Assembly: GCA_037013495.1 (NCBI GenBank)
Contig: CM072809.1
Span: 434,001 to 498,000 of the forward strand
Length of the DNA stretch: 64,000 nucleotides
From: Hippophae tibetana
Taxonomy: Eukaryota > Streptophyta > Magnoliopsida > Rosales > Elaeagnaceae
Direction: 5' to 3'
Within the stretch, counting starts at the first letter, position 1; every line of letters starts with the position of its first letter. This document shows, piece after piece, positions 27,689 to 38,502 of this stretch. The translations under genes were made by a program, and so were the position numbers. The notes beneath the pieces were generated by a model. It was not told the DNA's origin, did not search any database, and saw nothing but the letters and a program-made list of their open reading frames with translations.

Positions 27689-29026
27689 ATGCGTGGTAGG
27701 AGATCCTTAGGAAACCCTCTTACACCATATGTAAATAAATTTCATAAATTTAAACAAGTGTCAACAAAACTGGATTCTACCCATCAACCTGTTTGTGAGC
27801 CAAACATAGAACCAAGTCTTAATCCTTTACTAGAACCAAAAGAAATGGAGGAAAACCAACATATTAGGGAAACCACGATGAAGGAGTTTGCAAGACCGAT
27901 AATAGGCACGGCAACTGCCGCTATCCAGTTGGGAGAGGCTGCTCGGAATTATGACCTTAAAAATATTCATTTTTCTATGCTTCCTTCCTTTTATGGGTTA
28001 CCTAATGAAGATTCTCTTTCCTTTATGAGAGATTTCTATGCTACGGTCCAAACATTCCCCCTTGGTATTCTAAACGAGGATCAACTTAGGATGAGATGTT
28101 TTCCCTACACATTAAAGGATAAGGCCAAAACTTGGTTGATGTCACTTCCCCCAGGTTCTCTGATGACATGGGGTAACATTTACAATAAATTCATGGGAAA
28201 ATTCTATTCCCATCAAAAAACATCAGAGTTGAGAGGAAAGATTGCTACTTTCTCTCAGATGGATGGAGAACCATTCCATGAAGCTTGGGATAGGTTCAAG
28301 ATGTTTCTCACTCAGTGTCCCCATCATAGCTTTCCCCTGCAGTTGCAGAACCAATTCTTTTACGATGGACTTACACAACAATGTCAGTTCATTGTCGACA
28401 ACGCTGCAGGAGGAGCAATAGGAGAAAAAACTGCCTTAGAGACGTATAACCTCTTTGAGATGTTGGGTGCTAATTCCCAACAGAAAAGCTCCCGAGTGAG
28501 AAAAGCTGGAGTTCATGAAATCGACTCCAGTAATGAAGTTCAACAACAACTTGTTCAACTGACTAAGCAAGTTGCCCTTCTCGCTACACAAACCAACACC
28601 AATAATGATCAATATGGTTTGTATAGCAACATGGGACATGGTACTGAAGCCTGTCCATATCAAGGAGAAACAACTGGACCTGAACAGGTCAATGTGTTGG
28701 GAGCATATCAACAGAGACCAAGGTTTGATCCCAATTCAAATACCTATAATCCTGGGTGGAGAAGTCATCCAAATTTCTCTTGGAGGCAAAACAACCCTCC
28801 TTTCACTCAAAGCTCAAACCAAGCAGGTCAGCAATTCCACCCACCTATTCCAAGAAGCATTCCCAATAAACCAACCTTGGAGGACAACTTGAATTCTTTT
28901 ATTCAAGTATGTAGGGATAATCAATCTAAAACCAATCAACGGTTGGACTCTGTGGAAGCTTCTATCAAAAAGGTGGAAGTTCAAGTTGAACAGTTAGTTG
29001 AACATTTGCAAAAAGGCAAAGACTAA
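27689..29026 (+). CDS. Stand-alone Gag of the Gypsy element (Gag 1)
   Basis: A 445-residue open frame of retrotransposon Gag type. Residues about 65-250 match the Gag domain of Athila/Tat-like elements ([63 protein letters not shown]). A Gln-rich and Pro/Asn-rich tail ends in a coiled segment (residues about 400-445: SVEASIKKVEVQVEQLVEHL). It is clearly paralogous to the Gag part of the next frame, collinear from ARPIIGT to the coiled end. Only the second copy has a recognisable CCHC knuckle. It is followed by a stop and 346 bp of spacer with two hairpins. Role, by family: particle protein of the retroelement. Confidence 0.93.
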   Translation: MRGRRSLGNPLTPYVNKFHKFKQVSTKLDSTHQPVCEPNIEPSLNPLLEPKEMEENQHIRETTMKEFARPIIGTATAAIQLGEAARNYDLKNIHFSMLPSFYGLPNEDSLSFMRDFYATVQTFPLGILNEDQLRMRCFPYTLKDKAKTWLMSLPPGSLMTWGNIYNKFMGKFYSHQKTSELRGKIATFSQMDGEPFHEAWDRFKMFLTQCPHHSFPLQLQNQFFYDGLTQQCQFIVDNAAGGAIGEKTALETYNLFEMLGANSQQKSSRVRKAGVHEIDSSNEVQQQLVQLTKQVALLATQTNTNNDQYGLYSNMGHGTEACPYQGETTGPEQVNVLGAYQQRPRFDPNSNTYNPGWRSHPNFSWRQNNPPFTQSSNQAGQQFHPPIPRSIPNKPTLEDNLNSFIQVCRDNQSKTNQRLDSVEASIKKVEVQVEQLVEHLQKGKD

Positions 29027-29372
29027 TTTGAAACTTAAACAAATTCAATGAAGAGGAGACATTGAGTTTTTCATTCTGCAATATCCAAGCAACGTCTTAC
29101 TAGAAGACGATAAATTTTAGTCTTGTATGGGAGGTCACCCATTATTGTATTTTCCTTTGTTTTAGTTTGCGTGTAATAAAAATTCAGATGAAATAAAATT
29201 CGTTTGTTTCAAAAATTCTGTCCATTCGCTTAAATTTAAAAAAAAAAAATTAGGTTCCTTGCACTTTTTGCTTTTACGTTTTATCAAGTTATAAATATTT
29301 CTTAGAGATATCTACTAAAAGCAAAATGTTGATACACAATAGGAGGAGGATCATTTTCAACTACAAACAACC
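29027..29372 (+). other. Spacer between the two Gypsy frames with a two-hairpin module
   Basis: It contains CGTCTT..AAGACG (29093-29109), then ATGGG..CCCAT (29127-29142). These are the same two hairpins, in the same order, as the module just after Pol (34557-34604). The rest is AT-rich up to the next ATG at 29373. Confidence 0.75.
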
Positions 29373-32300
29373 ATGGGAGATGCTGAAGATAGGCGGAAAA
29401 AGATGAAAGAATATACAATGCCAATCATTGGCAATGTAACTTCCGGTATCCAATTACAAGAGGCTGCAAGGAATTATGAATTGAAAAAGATTCATTATTC
29501 TTTGTTGCCTTCCTTTTACGGTATCCCAAATGAAGACCCTTTGCATTTCATTCGAGAATTCTATGCTATTGTCCAAACCTTTCCACTACATGCAATTAAT
29601 GAAGATCAACTTAGGATGAGGTGTTTTCCTTACACTCTCAAAGATAAAGCTTGGTCATGGTTCATTACTCTACAGTCAGGTTCTCTTAAAACTTGGGAGG
29701 CAGTCTATGAAATTTTTATGGGTAGGTTCTATTCCCATCAAAAGACTGTTGATCTAAGAACAAAGATAGCAACATTTTCTCAAATGAATGAAGAGCCCTT
29801 TCATGAAGCTTGGGAACGATTCAAACTCCTTTTCATTCAATGTCAAAATCATAGCTTTCCATTACAGCTACAAAACCAATTCTTTTATGATGGATTGACA
29901 CTACAGAGTCAATACATGGTTGATAATGCTGCTGGAGGTGCTGTAGGAGAAAAGACCGCAGAGGAAACCTATAATCTTTATGAGCTGTTGGGTTCTAATT
30001 CCCAACAAAGAGGTGGTAGAAGGAAAGCAAAGGTCAATGAAGTCGGCTCTGATAATGAGATAACCTTGCAACTTGCTGAATTGACTAAACAAGTGAAATT
30101 CCTCACTTCCCACCAAATTTCAAATCAAGAGGTATGTGAAGTGTGTTGTTCAATTGGACATGGTACTCATAATTGTTCAAATACTTGTGATTCTAGTGTC
30201 GATGCCATAGGGGAAGTCCAATCTTTTCAAAGGTATCATCCAAACACCTATAATCACCCAGCCTACACCCAATATCCAACACTAAGGTCGGATAACAACC
30301 ACCCTTACCCACCAAGCCAATCTTTTAAACCAACCTTAGAAGATAGCTTGAATGCTTTTATTCAAGTTAGTCGTGACAACCAATTGATGACTAATCAAAG
30401 GTTGAACACCATGGAGGCTTCGGTTAAAAGAATTGAATCTAAAGTTGGGCAACTGGCTGAACAAATGCAAAAGAAAGAACCAGGAAAGTTGCCCAGTCAA
30501 CCAGAACAAGCAAAGGATGTTAGAACCCTTCGAAGTGGTAAGGTAGTCAATACCAGTTTACCTGAAATCTCTAACAATCTACCTTGTAGTTCAGGTAACA
30601 GAGAAGGCGATACTCTAATCTCGCAAAAAGGAGAAACAAGTGTTAAACTTAACAAGCCTTCTGAAAAACTCATTGGGGGGTCATCTAACACCCCCAAAAT
30701 TCAAAAGACAACAGAACCACACCAGATACAAGTACCTTTTCCCCACCGGTTAAAAGAGTCCAAACAAGATAAGCAATTCAATGATCTTTTTAATATGTTC
30801 TCTAAAGTGAATATCAATTTACCATTGTTAGAAGTGATCATGAATGTGCCCTCATATGCCAAGTTTTTCAAAGAGTTGAACACTAAGAAAAGGAGGTATG
30901 AACTGAATGAACGAGTAGTAGTATCAGAAATTTCTAGCGCTGTACTTCAGCACAAACTACCCCCTAAGTTGAAAGACCCTGGAAGTTTTATTATAAACAT
31001 AACTATGGGGGATAGGAAGGTTTCTAAAGCAATGCTTGATTTAGGTGCTAGTATAAATTTGATGCCCTACTCTATATTCTTACAGCTCAATCTAGGGGAT
31101 TTAAAACCCACAACTATGTCCCTTCAACTTGCAGATAGATCTCTTAAATATCCAGAGGGAATAGTTGAGGATGTTTTGGTACAGGTAGACAAACTGATAA
31201 TACCTGTTGACTTTGTGGTTCTGGATATGCAAGAAAATCCAGCATTGGACAGAGAGCACACAATATTGCTTGGTAGACCATTTATGGCAACTATTAAAAC
31301 TATTATTGATGTCCAAGATGGAAATTTGACAATGACAGTCTTAGGAGAGACTGTTCATTTTAAAGTTTTTGATTCTTCACCTTTCCCTTCTATTTCTGCC
31401 ATCGATGAAATATTCGATGTTGATCCTTTGGATAATCTTGTCCAAAACACCTTTTTCCGAACCAGAATAGAAGACAAGCTTGAAACCGTTCTTACACTTG
31501 AAAAGGTTGAAGAAGATTTAGATGAGGAAATAAAGGGGTACCTTGAACAACTAGACAATAATGAAGTGATGACAAAATCTAGTACACTTTTAAATCTACC
31601 CAGTTCTTCATCTATTAAAGAGGCCAATCCACCTGAACTTGAACTCAAAGACTTACCTGAGCACTTAAAATATGTGTTTTTGGGAGAAGGGGAAACTTAT
31701 CCAGTGATAATTTCTTCAACCTTGACCAAACCACAAGAAAAGGAACTCATCAAAGTGCTTAAACAGTTTAAGAAATCTATAGGTTGGAGTATAGGGGATA
31801 TAAGAGGCATTAGTCCAACAATGTGTATGCACAAGATCAACTTGGAGGACGGTGCTAAACCTGTACGAGAGGCCCAAAGAAGACTAAACCCAAACATGCA
31901 AGAGGTAGTTAAGAAGGAAATTCTTAAATTATTAGAAGAAGGGATTATCTATCCTATTGCGGATAGTAAGTGGGTTAGTCCAGTGCATGTGGTACCAAAG
32001 AAATCTGGGATAACAGTTGTTAAGAATGACAAAAGTGAATTAGTGCCCACTAGAATAATCACTGGATGGAGAATGTGTATAGATTTTAGGAAACTAAATT
32101 TATATACGAAAAAGGATCACTTTCCTCTTCCATTCATTGATCAAATGTTGGAAAGATTAGCTGGGCACGAATTTTACTGTTTTTTGGATGGACTGTCTGG
32201 ATATTATCAAGTACCCATAGCACCAGAAGATCAAGAAAAGACCACATTTACATGTCCTTTTGGGACATTTGCTTTTCGCAGAATGCCATTTGGGTTATGC

Positions 32301-34544
32301 AATGCCCCGGCCACGTTCCAGAGATGCATGATATCAATTTTCTCGGACATGGTGGAAAAATTCATTGAGATTTTCATGGACGATTTCTCTGTCTTTGGGA
32401 ACTCATTTGATGATTGCTTACATAAATTGACTTTGGTTTTAGAAAGATGCATTGAATGCAATCTAACCCTTAGTTGGGAGAAAAGTCATTTTATGGTTCA
32501 ACAAGGGATAGTTTTAGGACATATAATTTCAAACAAGGGTATTGAAGTTGATAAGGCAAAAGTTGAATTGATATCCAAACTACCTCCCCCTACATCTGTG
32601 AAGGGGATAAGAAGCTTCTTGGGACATGCAGGATTCTACAGACGATTTATTAAAGATTTCTCTAAAATAAGTCGTCCATTATGTAACTTGCTATCCAAAG
32701 ATGCTGATTTTGATTTCAACAATGACTGCCTTACTTCCTTTAATACCTTGAAAGATAAACTCACATCTACCCCTGTTATAATGGCACCAAACTGGTCTTT
32801 ACCCTTTGAAATAATGTGTGACGCTTCTGATTATGCAATAGGAGCAGTCCTGGGACAAAGAGTGGATAAGCGTTTACATGTCATCTACTATGCTAGCAAA
32901 ACACTCAATGATGCCCAGATGAATTACACCACCACTGAAAAGGAATTCTTGGCTATAGTATTCTCTTTAGACAAATTTCGGTCTTATTTAGTAGGATCTA
33001 AAGTGATTGTGCATTCTGATCATGCTGCTTTAAGATACCTATTAAGTAAACCAAATGCCAAGCCAAGATTAATCAGGTGGGTCTTACTCTTACAAGAATT
33101 TGACCTAGAAATCAAGGATAAGAAAGGCAGTGAAAACTTAGTAGCTGACCATTTGTCTAGGTTGATTTCTGACTTTAATTCTCTTAAAGATGAGAGTAAT
33201 GACGATATAGTTGAAACCTTTCCTGATGAACAATTATTTTTCATAGGTCCGAACCCATGGTACGCTGATATTGTAAACTATCTTGCCACTGGTGTTTTGC
33301 GACCTAACACTTCATATCAGGAGAAGAAAAGGTTTTTTAAAACTATTAAGGACTATTTCTGGGATGACCCTTATTTATACAAGATTGGTCAAGATCAAGT
33401 CATCCGGAGATGTGTACCTGAAGAAGAACGTAAGAGCATTCTGACTTTTTGTCATGAACTTCATTGTGGGGGTCATTTTGGAGGTGGAAAGACAGCCCGT
33501 AAGATATTACAGTCTGGATTCTTTTGGCCCACTCTTTTTAAAGATGCTCATATGTTTTGTGCACAATGTGATAGATGTCAAAGAACAGGAAACATAAGCA
33601 AAAGAGATGAAATGCCTTTGACATCTAATTTAGTTGTTGAACTCTTTGACGTATGGGGGATTGACTTTATGGGTCCTTTTCCCCCATCTAATGGTTTTCA
33701 ATACATTTTGGTTGCTGTGGATTATGTGTCCAAGTGGGTAGAAGCTATACCCACCAAAACCAATGATGCTAATGTTGTTGTGAAATTCTTGAAAGATTTC
33801 ATATTCAGTAGGTTCGGAACGCCTAGAGCTATAATAAGTGATGGAGGTAGCCATTTTTGTAACAAACTCTTTGATGGAGTACTAAACAAGTACAACATCA
33901 CACATAAGGTAGCTACTCCATATCATCCTCAAACTTCCGGTTTAGTGGAAGTAAGTAATAGGCAAATTAAGGGAATACTGGAACGCACTGTGCGTCCCTC
34001 AAGGAAGGATTGGGCATTTAAGTTAAATGATGCCTTATGGGCATACCACACCGCTTACAAAACACCTATTGGGATGAGCCCTTACCGGTTAATCTTTGGG
34101 AAAGCGTGCCACCTTCCAGTTGAACTTGAACACAAGGCTTATTGGGCAATTAAAGAGCTAAACATGGATTTAGATAAAGCAGGTGAAAAACGAGTACTCC
34201 AGCTTCATGAGTTGGAAGAAATTAGGAATGAAGCCTATGAGAATGCCAAATTATACAAGGAGCGTACTAAGCGCTATCATGACAAGAGGCTAGTTCCTAA
34301 AACTTTTCACCCTGGAATGAAAGTTCTTTTATTTAACTCTCGTTTGAGATTGTTTCCAGGAAAGCTAAGATCAAGATGGGATGGACCATTCAAAATAGTT
34401 CAGGTATCTGAACATGGAGTGGTAGAACTATTGGACTCCAAGACACAAAAAACGTTCAAAGTTAATGGCCATCGTGTCAAGCCTTATGTGGAAGAACCAA
34501 ACAACATTGCTGAAATGGATTGCATTTGGCTGAGTAACCCTTAG
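29373..34544 (+). CDS. Gag 2-Pol polyprotein of the Gypsy element
   Basis: A 1723-residue single open frame. Order: Gag domain (about 15-210), CCHC zinc knuckle (Cys255 to Cys268), coiled segment (about 335-375), aspartic protease ([10 protein letters not shown] near 555), reverse transcriptase (about 830-1020, with IDFRKLN and the FMDD catalytic box near 1001), RNase H ([14 protein letters not shown] near 1148), integrase zinc finger ([17 protein letters not shown] near 1357 to CAQCDRC) and integrase DDE core ([10 protein letters not shown] near 1427, [10 protein letters not shown] near 1488, then the Glu region near 1524). No chromodomain was seen. Order and motifs fit Athila-type Gypsy elements. 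The frame looks whole. Its N-terminal part repeats the preceding stand-alone Gag. Confidence 0.96.
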   Translation: MGDAEDRRKKMKEYTMPIIGNVTSGIQLQEAARNYELKKIHYSLLPSFYGIPNEDPLHFIREFYAIVQTFPLHAINEDQLRMRCFPYTLKDKAWSWFITLQSGSLKTWEAVYEIFMGRFYSHQKTVDLRTKIATFSQMNEEPFHEAWERFKLLFIQCQNHSFPLQLQNQFFYDGLTLQSQYMVDNAAGGAVGEKTAEETYNLYELLGSNSQQRGGRRKAKVNEVGSDNEITLQLAELTKQVKFLTSHQISNQEVCEVCCSIGHGTHNCSNTCDSSVDAIGEVQSFQRYHPNTYNHPAYTQYPTLRSDNNHPYPPSQSFKPTLEDSLNAFIQVSRDNQLMTNQRLNTMEASVKRIESKVGQLAEQMQKKEPGKLPSQPEQAKDVRTLRSGKVVNTSLPEISNNLPCSSGNREGDTLISQKGETSVKLNKPSEKLIGGSSNTPKIQKTTEPHQIQVPFPHRLKESKQDKQFNDLFNMFSKVNINLPLLEVIMNVPSYAKFFKELNTKKRRYELNERVVVSEISSAVLQHKLPPKLKDPGSFIINITMGDRKVSKAMLDLGASINLMPYSIFLQLNLGDLKPTTMSLQLADRSLKYPEGIVEDVLVQVDKLIIPVDFVVLDMQENPALDREHTILLGRPFMATIKTIIDVQDGNLTMTVLGETVHFKVFDSSPFPSISAIDEIFDVDPLDNLVQNTFFRTRIEDKLETVLTLEKVEEDLDEEIKGYLEQLDNNEVMTKSSTLLNLPSSSSIKEANPPELELKDLPEHLKYVFLGEGETYPVIISSTLTKPQEKELIKVLKQFKKSIGWSIGDIRGISPTMCMHKINLEDGAKPVREAQRRLNPNMQEVVKKEILKLLEEGIIYPIADSKWVSPVHVVPKKSGITVVKNDKSELVPTRIITGWRMCIDFRKLNLYTKKDHFPLPFIDQMLERLAGHEFYCFLDGLSGYYQVPIAPEDQEKTTFTCPFGTFAFRRMPFGLCNAPATFQRCMISIFSDMVEKFIEIFMDDFSVFGNSFDDCLHKLTLVLERCIECNLTLSWEKSHFMVQQGIVLGHIISNKGIEVDKAKVELISKLPPPTSVKGIRSFLGHAGFYRRFIKDFSKISRPLCNLLSKDADFDFNNDCLTSFNTLKDKLTSTPVIMAPNWSLPFEIMCDASDYAIGAVLGQRVDKRLHVIYYASKTLNDAQMNYTTTEKEFLAIVFSLDKFRSYLVGSKVIVHSDHAALRYLLSKPNAKPRLIRWVLLLQEFDLEIKDKKGSENLVADHLSRLISDFNSLKDESNDDIVETFPDEQLFFIGPNPWYADIVNYLATGVLRPNTSYQEKKRFFKTIKDYFWDDPYLYKIGQDQVIRRCVPEEERKSILTFCHELHCGGHFGGGKTARKILQSGFFWPTLFKDAHMFCAQCDRCQRTGNISKRDEMPLTSNLVVELFDVWGIDFMGPFPPSNGFQYILVAVDYVSKWVEAIPTKTNDANVVVKFLKDFIFSRFGTPRAIISDGGSHFCNKLFDGVLNKYNITHKVATPYHPQTSGLVEVSNRQIKGILERTVRPSRKDWAFKLNDALWAYHTAYKTPIGMSPYRLIFGKACHLPVELEHKAYWAIKELNMDLDKAGEKRVLQLHELEEIRNEAYENAKLYKERTKRYHDKRLVPKTFHPGMKVLLFNSRLRLFPGKLRSRWDGPFKIVQVSEHGVVELLDSKTQKTFKVNGHRVKPYVEEPNNIAEMDCIWLSNP

Positions 34545-36448
34545 CACCAAAAAGATACGTCTTGCTAAGACGTTAAACTAAGCGCTGGATGGGAGGCAAC
34601 CCATCATGTTAGGTAATTTTTTGTTATTTGTTTTATTTACTTAATTTTATTGTTTATTTTAGTTTACTTATATGTGAATAATTTTTTTAAAAAAAAATTG
34701 TTAAAACTAAAAATATTTGTTGAGATATTAGAAGTTCACAACGATCTGTCTGTACACACTTTAATGATGAATATGATGGATGCACCTGCATTCCTTCATT
34801 ACTACTTACACATTCTCAAGAAATAGGTAATCTTTCTACTCTTTTCTCTTTATCTTTAATTTACAGTTGTTACATTGAGGACAATGTAAGTTCTAGGTTG
34901 GGGGTGGTGAAAAGTTACCATGCTTAATAAAACAATAAAAAAAAAAATTCTCACAAAAATTTATCATTTCTTTAAATCAAATTTAAGTAAATAGTTAAGT
35001 CTTTGGTACTGTTAGATTAATTTTTGAAAACATATCATGAAATATTGTGTAATTATTTTTGATAATTAGTTAGTTTTTGTCATAACTAGTATTTCTTGAT
35101 AAAATGTGGAAATTATATTAAACCCAAAATCGGTATTTATGAATTTTTTTTAGTGGAGACTACCCTTGTGAGATATAATTTGAGCCTAATTTCTTTTATT
35201 CAGAGTGAAATATATATTTTTTCTACTCCAAACACATTTCTTATTTATTCAAAAAGTTTAGATGATCTCTATAGGTATTAGCATTGAATGTATGAATTTT
35301 TTTCATCTTAATAGAGTATCATATATTTTTGATTATTATTTTTTTGTTTAGATTAAACAATTTGAGTAGAAATTGATAGTATATGCTTATATCTCATTCA
35401 TGCATGACTGCTACAAAAACAAAAAGACATATCTGGGGTTACCTAAACCAAGATCAAACAGAAAAGACACAAAATTAACCACTCATCAAAATCCAAAAAA
35501 ATGTACAATCTGTACATGGGTTGACTCTCTAAAAAAATACATATATTGAAAAATATCTACAGAAAAAAAAAATAGAGAGATAAAAAAATAGTATCATCTA
35601 CATACTATGACCCACATTGCCTACAAAGTTGTGAGTAAAGGCTAATTACAAAAGAAAGATATAGGAAGTAATTCCCTAAAAAGTCATTGCAATTTCTTCA
35701 TTTGTAAAAGCATATATCTTGAAATTCTTTCTTAATGAGTTTGATTTATGCATGAAAATAATTTTTGTATATGATATCTTTATAATTTATACATTCGATT
35801 CCTTTCATGAGATCAATGTTAAAATAACACTTTGAGCCTTTATTCTTTATACATATGCGAACATATTAGTTCATTTCTATACATCAACTCTTTCGCATAT
35901 AAATTAGTATGAGTGTTTGAACCCATAGGATTCAGTGCTTTGAGAGTATTGACTTGTGAGGAATAGAGTCGAAGCGAATACTGATTCATGACACTGAAAT
36001 TGGGTAAAATTAAATTGATACATTTTTGAAATGAAATATGAAAATGATTTTCGACTAATTATTGTAATAAAATCATGATTGTTTAAAGAGATTAAAATAA
36101 CTTATGCTTGAGATTTTAATTATGATCTTAAAGGAGATTAAAAAGTATGAGATATTTTTGTGATATGTTGTGTTCTTTTATTCTTAAATTAATTTTTGAT
36201 TGTGTTGTAATTTTAATTTTTGATTTGATTGTTTTTATCTTTACATTTAGTTCAATGTTTATGGGTATCATTACTGAAAACCCTCACGAGACTCAAACTC
36301 GTCCACTAGGGCAACCTAGGGGTTTAACGGCTTGTTGCATAGGCTAAATGCAACCGTTTCAATCCACGAAAGTGATTTAGGATAGTTTAATTTTTAGCTT
36401 TTATCGCTTCTCTTGCTAAGAGACTAGCAAGAAGCTGGTTGGGGGTTG
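34545..36448 (+). other. 3' non-coding region of the Gypsy element
   Basis: After Pol comes the second two-hairpin module (34557-34604), then 'gaggacaatgtaagttctag' followed by 'gttgggggtgg' (about 34877-34908), an internal purine-rich motif common in this group. From there to the 3' purine tract (about 36438-36448) only short AT-rich frames exist. There is no credible envelope-like protein, although some relatives of Athila carry one here. Confidence 0.75.
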
Positions 36449-38497
36449 TGATGAGTGCTCAAAAAGCACTAAAATAACCATGATTTTATGTACCTTAATT
36501 GATTAAAAATACATATATTTATATGTTTTATCATATATTTATATAAATTTGTCTTTTTCGGAATCACGGGTATTTTTATTGTTTTTCAGGTATTTTGGCT
36601 TAAAAACGCAATGTAAAGACTCAAAGAGGAATATTTGAAGCAATACATCACAAATATATCAATAAATAAGTGAGAAAAGGTCAACAAACATGGAAAAATC
36701 GGACGAAATGGGTCGAAAAGGTCAAAAATGTCAAAAAGACAGAAATCGCGCGCCGCAGCCCAGCCGTGCGCGCAGCCCAGCGCCCAGCCGCGCGCGCCCC
36801 AGCGCCCCACTCCGCGCGCGCTGGCATGCCCAGCTGCACGCAGCGCGCTGGCACTGTTCACGCGCGCCGAGCTGCGCGCAGCGACCGCCCCAGCACGCGC
36901 GCGCAGCGCCCCAGCAGCCCCCCTCCGCGCGCCCAACGCGTTTTCGCCCCATTTTTCACGTGCAGCCGCCCCTGTGACGTGATGCTGACGTCATTGATGA
37001 CATCAGCAATTCCAATACGCGTTTTTACATTTTTTAATATTTTTTTAACATTTTTTTACTCATTTTTTCTCTCCATCCTCACCTATAAATACCCCCCTTC
37101 CCTTCACTTCAAAACACACCTTCAAAACTCACTTCTCTCTTCTTTCTTTCTCTCATTTCTTAGTTTTTAGTTTCTCTTAGTTTCTTTCTAAGTTTCTAAG
37201 CTTTTCTTAGTTTTTCTCTTAGTTTTTAGTTCAATTCTCTTAGGTTTAGTGTTCTTCTCTTTTTGAGAGGAACTTGTAATGTTTTTGTAATAATTTAGAT
37301 TTTTGATTCAATATATGGAAGTGCAAATTCCGCTCGGAGGTTTTCTAGCAACGGGAATAGCGTCGAAGTTCTGTAAGGATTTTATTTTCTTTACAGTTAT
37401 TTTTATGCTTTATTCTTACATGTTATATTCAACTTGTCTGTGGTTAAATTTAACTATGCTAGCTGTTTAGTAAAAATGATGTAATAACGACGTTGTTATG
37501 CTTGCGAAATATTAAATAGGTAAAAATCTTTAAAATGAATTGATTTTGTTTTTATTCAAGATTTTATATTAAGAATGTTAGAGAGAAATATATTATTTTT
37601 CATTACAAACTTAAACCCGAAAATTAGATTTTAAGGTTTAGTTATCCGGTCTAATTTAGAGTAGTGCTCTTTTATTTGTTGGTACAATCGCCCGGTAGTT
37701 AGAGTGAAACTCTATTTCAAAAGTTTTTATAAGAATTATTATGTGAAAATGTATTGACAACATGTTTTCAATAGTGGTTTTAAAACTTGAAAGTTAGTAC
37801 TCGGATAATTAAATTCTTAAGTTTAATTTGGACACCTTGAATAATGTTTAAATTGTCTAACCCCACCAAAGGTGGCATTTAAATGGTTCATTTTCAATCT
37901 CTTAGAAAAAGGAATTAATTTAATTAAGCATATTAGTTATCAACCCCACCCATAGGTGTTAATTGATTTGTTTTAGTTAATAAAGAATATCTAACCCCAC
38001 CAAAGGTGGTATTTATATAAAAAAGAGAGAATCAATAAAATATCAATTTATATCTTTAATAACCTAGTTAATATGAGCAAGCATAATTAATTTAGTTATT
38101 ATATCCATAAATACTCCGCTAATATAAATGATAAAAATTTGCATGAATATTTATTGAATCCGTATATATGTTTATTTTTAGATAATTATTTATTGAATTT
38201 GTATCTATGTTTATTTTTATGTTATTAGATTATATTTAATTAATCTGTATATATGTTTATTTTATGTTATTAGATTAGGAACACAAAAACCAAACTATCG
38301 TGACAGGATGTTTAGGATTTAATTTCGTTTTTAAAAGTTTGAATAATAAATTAAAAACCACATACATTCCTTCCTTAGATCGACCTTGGGAGTATACTTA
38401 TCATTTTCTTCGAAATGATTCGTGCACTTGCGAGAGTTTTATAAATATTAAAACCAAAGTATTTGCGGGAATCGGCGATGCCGGTTTTCGTTCATCA
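36449..38497 (+). repeat. 3' LTR of the Gypsy element
   Basis: 2049 bp, 41 bp longer than the 5' LTR; the whole difference lies in the GC-rich block upstream of the TATA box. Downstream of the TATA box the two LTRs look the same by eye except for two substitutions close to the end. Confidence 0.95.
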
Positions 38498-38502
38498 AGT
38501 CC

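Larger units (their letters stand above)
24877..38497 (+). mobile_element. Athila-like Gypsy LTR retrotransposon with two Gag genes, looks whole and young
   Basis: This 13.6-kb element is inserted in the minus-strand Copia. It is bounded by a perfect 5-bp duplication, AGTCC (24872-24876 and 38498-38502). LTRs are 24877-26884 and 36449-38497, both TGATGAG...TCATCA. The primer site is TGGCGCCGTTGCCGGGG (26891-26907), matching the 3' end of tRNA-Asp as in Athila-type elements; a purine tract (ttgggggttg) abuts the 3' LTR. Internal order: leader, Gag 1 (27689-29026), Gag 2-Pol (29373-34544), then about 1.9 kb of non-coding 3' region. No envelope-like frame is supported. By eye the LTRs differ at about eight substitutions plus length changes in one GC-rich block, suggesting an age well under a million years. 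Confidence 0.95.

Noticed and set aside
34545-36448. Possible envelope-like gene between Pol and the 3' LTR
   Set aside because: Only short AT-rich frames exist; no signal peptide or membrane pattern of useful length is seen.
36586-37170. Overlapping Ala/Arg-rich open frames on both strands in the LTRs (also at 25014-25557)
   Set aside because: They come from the GC-rich CpG block, which is open in many frames at once. They have no conserved motif and differ between the two LTRs in ways that ignore codon structure.
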